A stretch of 64,000 nt of DNA. Origin: a bacterium (lineage in GTDB: Bacteria > Desulfobacterota > Desulfocorpusculales > Desulfocorpusculum). This document shows, in pieces, positions 1 to 9,037 of the stretch. The stretch spans positions 108,340 to 172,339 of the forward strand of contig JBBFLE010000007.1 in the NCBI GenBank assembly GCA_037481695.1. The letters run 5' to 3'. The translations under genes and the position numbers were made by a program. Within the stretch, counting starts at the first letter, position 1. Every line of letters starts with the position of its first letter. Under the pieces are notes generated by a model, which was not told where the DNA came from, made no database searches, and saw only the letters and a list, made by a program, of their open reading frames with translations.

Positions 1-1
1 A

Positions 2-742
2 ACAGAGGCCTCTCTGAATCTGGCAGATGATGAAGAGCTGCTTCGCCTGATGGCCCAGGCCAATTTTTCCCAGGTCTTCCTGGGTTTGGAAACCCCCAAT
101 GAAAATAGCCTGAACGAGTGCAACAAGCTGCAGAACACCCAGAGGGATCTTGTAGGATCGGTCAAGAGGATTCAGCGCGCCGGGATCGAGGTGTTGGGTG
201 GGTTCATAGTGGGGTTTGACAGCGATCCCCCCAACATCTTTGAACAACAGATCCAGTTCATTCACAGGATCGGAGTGGTGACAGCCATGGTGGGGGTGCT
301 GCAGGCAGTGCCAGGCACTAAACTCTACCAGAAGCTCAAGGAGCAAGGTAGGCTCCTGATGAATCCATCAGGCAACCATACTGACGGGAAGCTGAACTTT
401 ATTCCCAAGATGGACACCAAGGCGCTCTTGGAAGGCTACAGGAGAATCATAGACACCATTTATTCTCCTCGAAACTATTATGAGAGGGTGCTGACCTTTC
501 TCAAGGAGTACAAGCCTTGTTCCAAAGGAAGAAGGATTCACCTGCGGGATCTCAAGGCCTTCATTAAATCCCTTTTCGTGCTTGGTCTGCTGGAAGAGGA
601 AAGGCGTTACTACTGGAGGCTTCTCACCAAGGCTTTCCTGAAATACAGAAAGGCCTTTCCCGAGGCGGTGGCAGCCACCATTTACGGATATCACTTCCGC
701 AAGGTACTGAGAGCCCAGGCAGCCCAGGAGCCAAGAACCTGA
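2..742 (+). CDS. B12-binding-type radical SAM protein, C-terminal part (5' end outside window)
   Basis: The reading frame is open from base 2, so the gene starts to the left of the window; 246 residues are visible. The visible part begins inside the radical SAM barrel, with the strand motif VFLGLETPNENSL that in this superfamily follows the SAM-binding region, and continues with GGFIVGFDSDPPNIF and a VPGTKLYQKL segment. The tail resembles the C-terminal domain (DUF4070-like) of cobalamin-binding-domain radical SAM enzymes of the HpnJ/BchE style. The cobalamin domain and the CxxxCxxC cluster motif would lie upstream and cannot be seen. The substrate is unknown. Only 43 bases separate it from the next gene, so they may be co-transcribed. 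Confidence 0.8.
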   Translation, partial: TEASLNLADDEELLRLMAQANFSQVFLGLETPNENSLNECNKLQNTQRDLVGSVKRIQRAGIEVLGGFIVGFDSDPPNIFEQQIQFIHRIGVVTAMVGVLQAVPGTKLYQKLKEQGRLLMNPSGNHTDGKLNFIPKMDTKALLEGYRRIIDTIYSPRNYYERVLTFLKEYKPCSKGRRIHLRDLKAFIKSLFVLGLLEEERRYYWRLLTKAFLKYRKAFPEAVAATIYGYHFRKVLRAQAAQEPRT

Positions 743-785
743 GAAGAGCCTAGTGCAGAAACAATTGATGCTCTCTTAAGCAATA

Positions 786-2879
786 TTGGACAGGGGGCAG
801 GAGTTGAATTTTTTTTTGTTGTCCAGGCCGTCCCGGGTGAAGTGGCAAGCTGCGAATCTCTGGACAGGCCTTGTGATGCTTTGGCTTGTAATCCTTGTTG
901 TCTTGCCTGAGAGGGAGGTCCTGGGGGCAGATATGGCCTCAGGAGGAGTCGGACCCTCCAAGTGGAGCACTCACAAGAGCGGCAATACTTGGTGGCTTCT
1001 GACCCCAGAGGGAAAACGTTTTTTTTCCATTGGGGTCAACGTTGTCACAGGTGGTTCTGATGAGCGCCATTTCAGGGGCAGGATTTGGTACAGTTGGGCC
1101 GGTTTTTACCCCAGTTTCGAAATGTGGCTTCTGGGAACCAGGGTGAGGCTAAGGGAGTGGGGTTTCAATACCGCAGGAGGCTGGTCTTTGCATCCCCAAG
1201 AGCTCAGGCTTCCCACCACCATCGAGTTGGACCTGGGGAGGCTGGCCAGATTCCACTGGTTCGATCCCTTTGATCCAGGCACACAGGAGCGAATAAGGAA
1301 AATGGCCCGGGAGCTGGTGGCTCCGTACAAGGGGAATCCTTATCGCATAGGATACTTCTCGGACAACGAGGTGGGCTGGTGGAACGGACCTCTTTTTGTT
1401 TACTACATACAGAAGCCCGCTTCCAACAAGACCAAGAGGAAACTGGTGGAACTGCTCAAGGAACATTACCAAGGAAACTGGAGCCTGTTCCTAAAGGATT
1501 TCCAGGTTCCTGTGGGAGTGGATTCCTTCGAGGATCTGGCCAGAACAGGAGGCACGGATGTGCTCATGCGGCCGGGTGGAAACGGGATTCAGGTGGTAAG
1601 GCGCTGGAGCGGGATCATCTCTTCCCTTTACTACCAGTTGGTCTGGGAGGCATTGAAAGAAGCTGATCCGGAAGCCTTGGTCCTGGGAGATAGGCTGCCC
1701 ATCTATTATGATCCTCAAGCGGTGAGGGCAATGGTTCCCCATGTGGATGTCATCTCGGTCAATTATAACGTGGACAGTCCGGATGGTTGGCTGGCTCCCT
1801 ACTTTTTTGATGGGCTTGCGGATCTGGCCCCCTCCCGGCCTATCCTGATTTCCGAATGGTTCTTTGCTTCCAAGGAAAACCGAACTGGGAATCGCAATCT
1901 GGGCCATCTCATGACCGTTGAGACCCAAAAGCAAAGGGCAATCGGAGCCAGAGAGGCTGCCAAGGCCTTTGCCAGCCTGCCACAGGTGGTGGGAATCCAC
2001 TGGTTCCAGTATTGGGATCACCCCAAGGGTGGACGTCTGGACGGGGAAGATTACAACTTCGGTCTCGTGGATATTGATGACAGGCCTTATGAGGAGCTGG
2101 TGGAAGAGTTCAGGAAGGTGAACCCTTCCTTGGAGAAGATCCACGCCTGCTCCGGATTCCGCCAAAGGACTCGTCCTGATTCGGGAACCATAAGAATTCC
2201 CATGGCCCGGATCAATGTACGGGACAAACACCTGGGGGACTGGCCCAAGCCAGAGGCCTTGCTGCCCAAGCTCAAGGCTTCTTTTCCCGAAATACCCTTC
2301 GGAGAGTTTTACATGGCCTGGGACCACCAGGCCCTTTACCTGGCCATGATAGCCATGGATTATCAGGACCCAGAGCTGCTTGCCTTCGAGGGGGAATTCC
2401 CGCCGGGGGAAGCCTTCAGGGTGTATTGGGGTCTCAAAGTAGGGGCCTCAGCGCGCAGATTCCAGATACTCGTGGTGCCGCCTCCCCGGGAAGAGGACTT
2501 GGGTGGGGACACTTACCGCATGAATGTAAAGTTTTGCAGGTGGGATGAGAGCCAGGAGTGTTCTTGGGTGCCGGGGGCTGTGGCTACTTATTTTGGATCC
2601 GACCAGCCCAGGATAGTGGTGGAGCTTTCCCTACCCTGGGAGGCGCTGGGCCAGAACGGACCGCCCAGTGGCCAGGCTTTAAGTACAGAGCTGGCTGTTA
2701 GCGGTTTTTACCGAGCAAGATGGATGTCTTTGAGCGGACTTGGCCCCGAGCAGGCAATGGAGAACCCGGATGCATGGACAAAGGTGGAACTGATACGTTA
2801 TGGTGAAAAAGGAAAGGCACCATTGCAGGTCTCGGCTGGAGAGGTCATTCCAAGACATGTTAAGGCTTTGACCCCTTAG
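786..2879 (+). CDS. Putative secreted clan GH-A glycoside hydrolase with C-terminal carbohydrate-binding-like domain
   Basis: A 697-residue protein with a hydrophobic N-terminal segment (about residues 26-42), probably a signal peptide or anchor. It then has a TIM-barrel-like region containing SIGVNVV, GFNTAGGW, GYFSDNE (Glu195) and ILISEWF (Glu357). The two glutamates sit where clan GH-A enzymes carry the acid/base and the nucleophile, and the pattern recalls agarase-like GH families. The last ~200 residues resemble a CBM9-like beta-sandwich (SLPWEAL near the end). The substrate cannot be read from the sequence. The start is uncertain: the TTG at 786 has no clear ribosome site, and a GTG at 837 just before the hydrophobic segment is an alternative. 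Confidence 0.68.
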   Translation: MDRGQELNFFLLSRPSRVKWQAANLWTGLVMLWLVILVVLPEREVLGADMASGGVGPSKWSTHKSGNTWWLLTPEGKRFFSIGVNVVTGGSDERHFRGRIWYSWAGFYPSFEMWLLGTRVRLREWGFNTAGGWSLHPQELRLPTTIELDLGRLARFHWFDPFDPGTQERIRKMARELVAPYKGNPYRIGYFSDNEVGWWNGPLFVYYIQKPASNKTKRKLVELLKEHYQGNWSLFLKDFQVPVGVDSFEDLARTGGTDVLMRPGGNGIQVVRRWSGIISSLYYQLVWEALKEADPEALVLGDRLPIYYDPQAVRAMVPHVDVISVNYNVDSPDGWLAPYFFDGLADLAPSRPILISEWFFASKENRTGNRNLGHLMTVETQKQRAIGAREAAKAFASLPQVVGIHWFQYWDHPKGGRLDGEDYNFGLVDIDDRPYEELVEEFRKVNPSLEKIHACSGFRQRTRPDSGTIRIPMARINVRDKHLGDWPKPEALLPKLKASFPEIPFGEFYMAWDHQALYLAMIAMDYQDPELLAFEGEFPPGEAFRVYWGLKVGASARRFQILVVPPPREEDLGGDTYRMNVKFCRWDESQECSWVPGAVATYFGSDQPRIVVELSLPWEALGQNGPPSGQALSTELAVSGFYRARWMSLSGLGPEQAMENPDAWTKVELIRYGEKGKAPLQVSAGEVIPRHVKALTP

Positions 2880-3004
2880 CTCCTTTGAGTTCCTGGGTCG
2901 ATGGGCTCAGGGCCTTGGGTGGCGTGCATAAAAGGTCCTATGGAACATGCTCTCATCATTTACTCTGGTGGGTGGTGGGAGCCAGAATCAGAGAGGAGAG
3001 AGAC

Positions 3005-3508
3005 ATGGAGGCCATCTCAGAAGCCATGATGGAGGAGACCTGGATGGAGATGGGCGGGCTTGAGCCCGAAGAGGCACAGGGCCAGGTCCAGGAAGTCTGG
3101 AAAAGACAGCCTGAACTCATGCAATTTCTGATGGAGCTGACCGAGGACATCAGCCAGGAAGCCTCTGAGCTGGCGTTCTATATCTTCTTCGTGGTGGTGC
3201 GAGTGTTTGAAAAAGCTTACGGAGAAGAGCTTCATGAGGTGATGGCAGAACAGATAGTGGAGAGCTTCGAGGCCAACCAGGATCTCATAGAGAGGCTGGC
3301 AGGGCTCAATGAGCCGATCCTGGAAAAGATTTGGGAAACGACTCTCTTGCAACAGCCTTATGTGCTGAAATATGTAGTGGAGGCTTTAATGGAGGCCTCT
3401 CAAAGCCAGGAGGATCCCGTAGAGCTCTCGGAGCAGGAGTTTGGGTATCTGTTTTTGGTCTTGAAAACAATAATAGATGCCCTCCACAAGGCCTCGGCCG
3501 GCAAGTAA
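3005..3508 (+). CDS. Acidic alpha-helical protein of unknown function
   Basis: 167 residues from an ATG preceded by a purine-rich GAGGAGAGA ribosome site; an upstream in-frame start at 2885 lacks such a site. The protein is very rich in Glu, Leu and Met, with long amphipathic helices and no cysteines forming a metal motif. A mid-protein hydrophobic stretch (ELAFYIFFVVVRVF) could pack as a buried helix. I do not recognise the family. It lies between the glycoside hydrolase and endonuclease IV on the same strand, with 183 bases to the next gene. Confidence 0.6.
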   Translation: MEAISEAMMEETWMEMGGLEPEEAQGQVQEVWKRQPELMQFLMELTEDISQEASELAFYIFFVVVRVFEKAYGEELHEVMAEQIVESFEANQDLIERLAGLNEPILEKIWETTLLQQPYVLKYVVEALMEASQSQEDPVELSEQEFGYLFLVLKTIIDALHKASAGK

Positions 3509-3691
3509 GAAAAGCTTAATCTTGATTTTTAACCAAGGAAGTGGAGCTTTGATCCAGTGGGCCCAGGTTCCTCCAGGGCCCTTTTCATGTTTGCTCATGA
3601 AAAGCCTTTTCACGGGTCAAGGAGAAAAAGCCTGCTACTGGGTCTGTTTCTAAAATCTGGGTCTGGGCATAAAGGGCTTTTGGGGTATTCA

Positions 3692-4543
3692 ATGGCTTTA
3701 CTAGGTGCACATGTGTCCATATCAGGTGGGCTTTCCAAGGCTTTCCAGCGCCTGGAGAGGCTAAATGGAAAGGCCATGCAGATATTCCTTTTCAATCAGA
3801 GGCAATGGAGTTTGCCTGCTCTCTCAGAGAAAAGCCTGGAGGATTTTAGACAGGCATGGGAAAAAGCGGGTCATATACCGGTGGCTGTCCATGACAGGTA
3901 TCTGGTGAACCTGGCCTCCTGGGAGCAGGGCCTCTGGAGGAGGTCCATCAAGGCCCTGGTCTTGGAAATCCAGATGGCCCAGGCCCTGGGGATTGAGTTT
4001 CTGGTAGCCCATCCGGGATTCCACGTGGGCAAAGGTGTGGAGGCCGGTCTGAGGAGGTTCGTGAAGGGCCTGGATGCGGCCCTGGAGGAGGCTGATCCAG
4101 GCCAGGTACAGGTGCTCATAGAGACAACATCTGGACAGGGAAGCTCCCTCGGCTCTACTTTCGAGGAAATAGCCTGGATACTGGCCAGATCCAGATATGG
4201 GTCCAGGCTGGGTGTCTGCTTCGATACCTGCCACGTGTTCGCCTCGGGGTGGGATCTCAGAGATGAGGAGAGCTATGCTGCCACCATGGAGGCCTTCCAA
4301 GGCACGGTGGGCCTTGAGCGCATAGCCTGGTTCCATTTGAATGACTCGGCAGCCCCCCTGGGCTCAAGGCTTGACAGGCATGCCCACATAGGTCTTGGGC
4401 ACATAGGGCTCGAAGGCTTCAGGGCCTTGCTTGGAGATGCCAGGTTCCGGAATCATCCCATGGTGATTGAGACCCCCAAGGGCAAAGACCTCCAGGAGGA
4501 CCAGATGAACCTGACCACACTGCGCTCTTTTCTCAGCGCATGA
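3692..4543 (+). CDS. nfo: Endonuclease IV (AP endonuclease)
   Basis: 283 residues, the usual size for Nfo. The enzyme cleaves DNA 5' of abasic sites in base excision repair, using a three-metal zinc site. The expected ligand motifs appear in order: the opening LGAHVSISGG, VHDRYLVNLAS, VAHPGFH, VLIETTSGQG, CFDTCHVFASGWD, FHLNDS, DRHAHIGLG and VIETPKG. The ATG at 3692 starts directly at the conserved N terminus; upstream in-frame starts would add an unconserved extension. Its stop overlaps the 3' end of the convergent TRAP permease gene by 11 bases. Confidence 0.95.
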   Translation: MALLGAHVSISGGLSKAFQRLERLNGKAMQIFLFNQRQWSLPALSEKSLEDFRQAWEKAGHIPVAVHDRYLVNLASWEQGLWRRSIKALVLEIQMAQALGIEFLVAHPGFHVGKGVEAGLRRFVKGLDAALEEADPGQVQVLIETTSGQGSSLGSTFEEIAWILARSRYGSRLGVCFDTCHVFASGWDLRDEESYAATMEAFQGTVGLERIAWFHLNDSAAPLGSRLDRHAHIGLGHIGLEGFRALLGDARFRNHPMVIETPKGKDLQEDQMNLTTLRSFLSA

Positions 4544-5834
4544 ACGCCCCTGGCAGAAAAAGGGCTATTTGCGGAAAAGCGAAAAGCAGTGCAGCGCAGA
4601 CCAGCAGGCTCAACAGAAAAGGCAGAACTCCGCTATAGATAACAGAAAAGGGAGCCTTGGTTATGGCCTTTACCACAAACACATTTATGGCCACAGGAGG
4701 AATAACCACCCCTATCATGACGGTTATGGCTATGATCATTCCAAACCATATGGGATCGTAGCCCAGCTTAACTATGACAGGATAAAATATGGGTGTGGCC
4801 AGGACCATGAAGGCCAGATCGTCTATGAATGACCCCCCCAGTAGATAAATAACTCCTATGAGCACCATGATGAGATTGGGATGAAGGGGCAGAGTCACTA
4901 TCCAGTCTGCCGCGTACATGGGGATCCTGGTGACAGCCAGAAAATGGCCCAGGATGGTGGAGCCGGCTATCAACACCAGAACCATGCAGGCGGTCCTCAA
5001 GGATTCGGTAACGGATTTCATGAAACCCCTGAAACCCATGTCTTTGCGGCTCACGGCGTAAAGGAGAACCGCAAATGATCCCACACTGCCGGCCTCGGTG
5101 GGGGTGAAAAAGCCCTTCATCAAACCGCCTATGACCAGAAGAAAAATGCCTACTATCCAAGCCACCTCAGGAATGGCTCTGGCTCTCTGCCCCCAGGTGG
5201 AGCGTTCTCCGGGAGGCCCTAACCTTGGGTTGATCCTGCACCAGCCAAAGATTATCAGCAGGAAAAAAAAGGCCACCAAGAGTCCCGGCAGGATCCCTGC
5301 CAAGAAAAGCTTGCCTATGGACTGCTCGGTTATGATGCCAAAGACTATCAGGGTCACACTGGGCGGGATCAGTATGCCCAGCGTGCCCACCGTGGCCACT
5401 ATGCCCGTGGAGAGTTTTCTATCGTAGTTGTACCTGTCCATCTCAGGCACTGCCACGCTGGCAAATGTGGCGGCAGTGGCAGGCGAGGAACCGCAGATGG
5501 CCTTAAATACCGTGGCTCCCACCACGGTGGCCATGGCAAGACCCCCAGGGATGTGTCCCACGAACCTGTACGCGGCCTCATAGAGTCTCTTGGCTATGCC
5601 TGCATTGAAGGCTATCTGCCCCATGAGGACAAAAAGAGGGATCACAGTAAAACCATAGGAGGAAAAAACATCGAAAACATCTTTGGCCAATAAATTCAGG
5701 GCTGCCCCTGTGGACCTTATGCAGGCAAAGCCGATCACCCCTACCAGGGCCATGGCAAAGCCAAGTTCTATGCCTGTCAGGAAAAGCATTAGCACGGCGA
5801 CCAGGCCCAAGACGCCTATGGTCACATCACTCAT
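4533..5834 (-). CDS. dctM: TRAP transporter large permease (DctM family)
   Basis: 433 residues, almost entirely hydrophobic with about 12 membrane segments. It has DctM-type signatures such as FVLMGQIAFNAGI, ICGSSPATAATFASVAVPEM and GILIPPSVTLIVFGIITEQSIGK. It is the ion-coupled membrane channel of a tripartite ATP-independent periplasmic transporter for an organic acid. It overlaps the small permease gene by 8 bases, with the binding protein just upstream, giving the gene order P-Q-M. Its 3' end overlaps that of endonuclease IV on the other strand. Confidence 0.93.
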   Translation of the reverse strand: MSDVTIGVLGLVAVLMLFLTGIELGFAMALVGVIGFACIRSTGAALNLLAKDVFDVFSSYGFTVIPLFVLMGQIAFNAGIAKRLYEAAYRFVGHIPGGLAMATVVGATVFKAICGSSPATAATFASVAVPEMDRYNYDRKLSTGIVATVGTLGILIPPSVTLIVFGIITEQSIGKLFLAGILPGLLVAFFFLLIIFGWCRINPRLGPPGERSTWGQRARAIPEVAWIVGIFLLVIGGLMKGFFTPTEAGSVGSFAVLLYAVSRKDMGFRGFMKSVTESLRTACMVLVLIAGSTILGHFLAVTRIPMYAADWIVTLPLHPNLIMVLIGVIYLLGGSFIDDLAFMVLATPIFYPVIVKLGYDPIWFGMIIAITVMIGVVIPPVAINVFVVKAITKAPFSVIYSGVLPFLLSLLVCAALLFAFPQIALFLPGAFMR

Positions 5835-6309
5835 ATTTCCCCCCGAAAATGCTCACAACGTGACAGACCAAGACCAGACACTGGAGAAAACAGACCACCC
5901 CCAAGCCGTAAGCCACTGGGTAAAAGGGAAGCTGGAGGGTTGCAGAAACCTCCCCTGTGCGCTGGTAGTCCATGGCTATACGGATGAGGTTCCAGCCCAG
6001 GGCTGCGAAAAGGGCTATGGAAAGGACCCTGGTGAGAAGGTTCATGAGATTTCTTGCGGCCCTGGGCAGCTTCTCCAGGAAGAAGTCCACATAGATCTGG
6101 GCACGGTCCCAGGAGGTCAAGGGCACTGCGAAGCCTATGACCACTGCTCCGGCAAAACCTACCAGCTCGTACGTGCCTACTATGGGTTTTCTGAAAAAAC
6201 GAAGAATCACATCCAGGACCGTGAGAAACATGATGAAGCTGAGGCTCACTCCAGCCAACAGGTTGGTGAAACGACTCAGATCTCGGACTGTCTTGGCGAA
6301 TCCTCCCAC
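5827..6309 (-). CDS. dctQ: TRAP transporter small permease (DctQ family)
   Basis: 160 residues with four predicted membrane helices, the standard DctQ architecture; MFLTVLDVILRFFRKPIVGTYE is the typical family motif. It forms the membrane complex with DctM, whose gene overlaps its end. It lies 87 bases downstream of the binding-protein gene on the same strand, so the three form one operon. Confidence 0.9.
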   Translation of the reverse strand: MGGFAKTVRDLSRFTNLLAGVSLSFIMFLTVLDVILRFFRKPIVGTYELVGFAGAVVIGFAVPLTSWDRAQIYVDFFLEKLPRAARNLMNLLTRVLSIALFAALGWNLIRIAMDYQRTGEVSATLQLPFYPVAYGLGVVCFLQCLVLVCHVVSIFGGKYE

Positions 6310-6396
6310 GACACCTCTCCGATTTGTTTTGTTCGCATGGAGTTCCTTGGGTGCGGGGCCCCTTTCTGCCGAGGGGAAAGGAGCCCCGGGTGCATC

Positions 6397-7416
6397 TTAC
6401 TGGAGCTTCTTGAGCTCCTCCAGGCAGAACTTCAAGGCTTCCTCTCCTGGGAGTCCCTTTTCTTTCATGGACTTGACGTAGTCATCGAAGACTGACCTGA
6501 CTGCCTTGACCCACTTATCATCCTCCTCCTTGGAGAGCTGGATCACCTGGTTGCCCAGCTTCTTGGTGAACTCCATGCCAGATTTATCTATCTCATCCCA
6601 GCTCCTGCCTGTCTTTTCTATCCATTCCTCATTGACCTGCTCGATGGTCTTCTGGATGTCTGGTGGCAGGGAGTTCCACCTATCCTTGTTCATGACCACA
6701 AAAAAAGCGATGGTATAGGCAGAGCCGTAATTGAGAGTCGTAGATTTTATGACCTCACCCAGTTTCCACCCCTCCAAGGCCTCCACAGGACACATGACGC
6801 CCTCTGCTATACCCTTTTGCAAGGCGTCATAGGTCTCGGGCATGGGCATGGCCACAGGGGTGGCCCCTAGGGCTGCCACTATCTTGGCCACCGTACCGGT
6901 GGAGCGGATCTTCATGCCCTTTAGATCCTCCAGCTTGGATACCGGTTTCTTGGTGTGGAGAATGCCAGGGCCGTGGGCGTGCAAGTACATGACCTTTGTG
7001 TCGTCGAACTCCTTGGGCTTGAACTTCTTGTAATAGGCGTTGACCAGCTTGGTGGCAGCCAGGCCGGTTTTGTAACCCAAGGGCAGGTCTATTACCTCTG
7101 TGAGGGGAAAACGACCCCTGGTGTAAGACACCACAGACATGCCTATGTCAGAAAGCCCCTTGACCACTCCGTCATAACACTTGTCAGCAGGGGTCAAGGT
7201 GCCGCCTGGAAACATGGTGATCTTGACTCTTCCATTGGTTCTCTTGTTGATCTCTTCAGCCCACTGGGTGGCCAAGACGGTGTTCTTGTGGGGGGCGGGA
7301 AAGAAGATGGAGTATGTGAGTTCGATGGGCTTGGCTTGGGCCCAGAGATCTGCCGGTTGCACCAAGACCCAGGAGAACATGGCACAAAGAACCGCAAGGA
7401 GCACATTCTTTTTCAT
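6397..7416 (-). CDS. dctP: TRAP transporter substrate-binding protein (DctP family)
   Basis: 339 residues with an N-terminal signal peptide (MKKNVLLAVLCAMFSW... ending near WAQA). The body is DctP-like: YSIFFPAPHKNTVLATQW, MPMPETYDALQKGIAEG and FFVVMNKDRWNSLPPDIQ. The ATG at 7416 is preceded at good distance by GAGGAGGGG; an ATG 15 bases upstream overlaps that site and is less likely. The ligand is not readable. The upstream CoA ligase and Mo-oxidoreductase genes suggest an aromatic or other carboxylic acid, but this is inference. Confidence 0.93.
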   Translation of the reverse strand: MKKNVLLAVLCAMFSWVLVQPADLWAQAKPIELTYSIFFPAPHKNTVLATQWAEEINKRTNGRVKITMFPGGTLTPADKCYDGVVKGLSDIGMSVVSYTRGRFPLTEVIDLPLGYKTGLAATKLVNAYYKKFKPKEFDDTKVMYLHAHGPGILHTKKPVSKLEDLKGMKIRSTGTVAKIVAALGATPVAMPMPETYDALQKGIAEGVMCPVEALEGWKLGEVIKSTTLNYGSAYTIAFFVVMNKDRWNSLPPDIQKTIEQVNEEWIEKTGRSWDEIDKSGMEFTKKLGNQVIQLSKEEDDKWVKAVRSVFDDYVKSMKEKGLPGEEALKFCLEELKKLQ

Positions 7417-7745
7417 GGATCCCCTCCTCATCTAGGATGGAAAATTCTTCCTTGATCCGAGCACTCCTCACTACAGCCGACCTGGATCTCCACATCACCT
7501 CCCTTCCCAGAAAAGAAAAATGCTTTCCCCACTCCGATGAAATGAGAGCAAAAGCGGGTTCAATCTGCGTATTCAGCTCCTGCAATTCGGGGAAACGTCC
7601 TACCATGTATATCAGGCTTTGATCCCTGTCAAGACACTTAGAGGCCATGGCCTGCGTGAACATAAGCATGGCACACTACAATGGGTGCTGGCAGATGTTT
7701 TGGAATCCCATGCATGTCACTGTAGCAATGGCATCCAGGAATTCC
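7417..7745. other. Intergenic region between dctP and the IclR gene
   Basis: Apart from the candidate promoter at 7606-7632 and the dctP ribosome site at 7420-7430, I see no gene, hairpin or repeat in these 329 bases. The length suggests that dctPQM has its own promoter and is not simply the tail of the upstream operon. Confidence 0.5.
7606..7632 (-). promoter_or_regulatory. Candidate sigma70 promoter for the TRAP operon
   Basis: On the minus strand TTGACA (7632-7627) is followed by TATACA (7611-7606) with a 15-base spacer, or by ATACAT with 16. It lies about 190 bases before the dctP start. The perfect -35 box makes it plausible, but the short spacer is a weakness. Confidence 0.4.
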
Positions 7746-8573
7746 TCATGGGGGCGCACAATAGCCCATGGCCCTTGAGATCTCTCGGGAGGCCTCGAGA
7801 AGTTCCTCCACTGCCCTTTGGCGGCCCTCCTCTTTGAGTTGAAACTCCAAGAAGGCAGCCCCCAGGGCTGCCACCACTGCCCCTGAGAAGTCCCTCAGGG
7901 GCACCCCTATGCCCACGACCCCCTCTATGACTTCTGAGCTTTCCAGGTAGTAACCAACACGGCGAGTCTCTTCCAATCTTCTCATCAGCTCTTTCATGTC
8001 CGTCACAGTGGCAGGCGTGAGGCTTTGGGGGGGATAGGCCTGCAGGAGCCGCCTCCTTTCCGTTTCTTCCATGAAGGCCAAAAGCACCATTCCGAGCATG
8101 CCGTAATGGGGAGGTCTCTTGAGCCCCATGTAAGAGGAGACCCGGACAAGGCTGTTGGATTCCCTCTTGTCAATATAAAGGAGGTGGTCCTCTCGGATTA
8201 TGCCCAAAAGCAGAGTTGCTCTGAGTTCCTGGGAAAGCCTGTCCAACTGTGAGGCAGCGGCCTTTCTAATGGAGAGGGACTCGTAGACCATACCTCCCAG
8301 TTCCAAAAGCTTCAGGCCCAGGCAGTATGAGTTGCTTGCTGAATCAAAAGAGACAACTCCTCCTCTCTCCAGGGTCTTCAGAATGCGAAAGGCCGTGGGC
8401 TTGGGATAACCAGTTGCCTTTGCTATTTGTTCCAGGCTAAGCCTCTCCATGCCCGGAGCGTAAAGCTCCAGGATCCGAAGGGCCTTTTCAATGACCTTCA
8501 CCGTGGGAGTTTGCTGCCTCGCTAGGTGCACTGGCGCCTTCTGGCTGGTCTTTTTCATTGGGGTGGCCCGCAT
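7746..8573 (-). CDS. IclR-family transcriptional regulator
   Basis: 275 residues. After a basic tail, residues ~25-85 form the winged helix-turn-helix (VIEKALRILELY, LSLEQIAKATGYPKPTAFRILKTLERGG). The rest is the IclR effector domain (GMLGMVLLAFM, VIEGVVGIGVPLRDFSGAVVAALGAA). IclR proteins usually bind an aromatic or small carboxylic acid and control nearby catabolic genes. It is the last gene of the block running from the CoA ligase at 12601, and lies between that block and the TRAP operon, so it may control both. No strong ribosome site marks the start; ATG 8558 is an alternative. Confidence 0.92.
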   Translation of the reverse strand: MRATPMKKTSQKAPVHLARQQTPTVKVIEKALRILELYAPGMERLSLEQIAKATGYPKPTAFRILKTLERGGVVSFDSASNSYCLGLKLLELGGMVYESLSIRKAAASQLDRLSQELRATLLLGIIREDHLLYIDKRESNSLVRVSSYMGLKRPPHYGMLGMVLLAFMEETERRRLLQAYPPQSLTPATVTDMKELMRRLEETRRVGYYLESSEVIEGVVGIGVPLRDFSGAVVAALGAAFLEFQLKEEGRQRAVEELLEASREISRAMGYCAPP

Positions 8574-8593
8574 CTTTTACAACAATCCAGTGC

Positions 8594-9034
8594 TCAGATC
8601 CATGGCCTGGCAAACATCTCCTCCAGCCCCTTGAACTCTATGCAGCGAGAGGGGCAAACCGTTGCGCAGGCAGGCTTCTGACCGCCCAGCACCCTCTGGT
8701 GCAAACACATGTCGCATTTGACTGCCACGCCCTTTTCCAGGTCAAAACCCACGGCATCAAAAGGACAGGCCTCCATGCAGGCCTTGCAGCCTATGCACTT
8801 CTTGGGTTCCAAGAGCACAACCCCTTTGTCCCTGAAGATGGCCTGGGTTGGGCATGCCTCCAGGCATGGGGGGGTCACACAATGTCTGCAGTAAACAGGC
8901 TGGAATCTGGGGATCTTCTCCAAGATCCTTATGAGGTCAGCCCCTGGGGGCAGATCGTGCTCTTGCTTGCAGGCCACCTCGCAGGCATGACAGCCCATAC
9001 ATTGCTTGCTGTGGATACGCAGGCCGAAATCCAT
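8594..9034 (-). CDS. Four-cluster ferredoxin subunit of a Mo/W oxidoreductase (DmsB/HycB-like)
   Basis: 146 residues with 16 cysteines in four [4Fe-4S] binding groups: Cys12/15/18/22, 49/52/57/61, 80/83/86/90 and 107/110/123/127. This is the electron-transfer subunit arrangement that pairs with DMSO-reductase-family catalytic subunits. There is no signal peptide, so it should be cytoplasmic. It starts a few bases after the stop of the catalytic subunit, with an AAGGAG ribosome site overlapping that stop. No membrane anchor gene follows, so electrons presumably go to a soluble partner or an internal acceptor. Confidence 0.9.
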   Translation of the reverse strand: MDFGLRIHSKQCMGCHACEVACKQEHDLPPGADLIRILEKIPRFQPVYCRHCVTPPCLEACPTQAIFRDKGVVLLEPKKCIGCKACMEACPFDAVGFDLEKGVAVKCDMCLHQRVLGGQKPACATVCPSRCIEFKGLEEMFARPWI

Positions 9035-9037
9035 GAT

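Noticed and set aside
1491..2327. Long minus-strand frame opposite the glycoside hydrolase
   Set aside because: Shadow frame: no family character, no start signal, and the plus strand frame carries the conserved active-site motifs.
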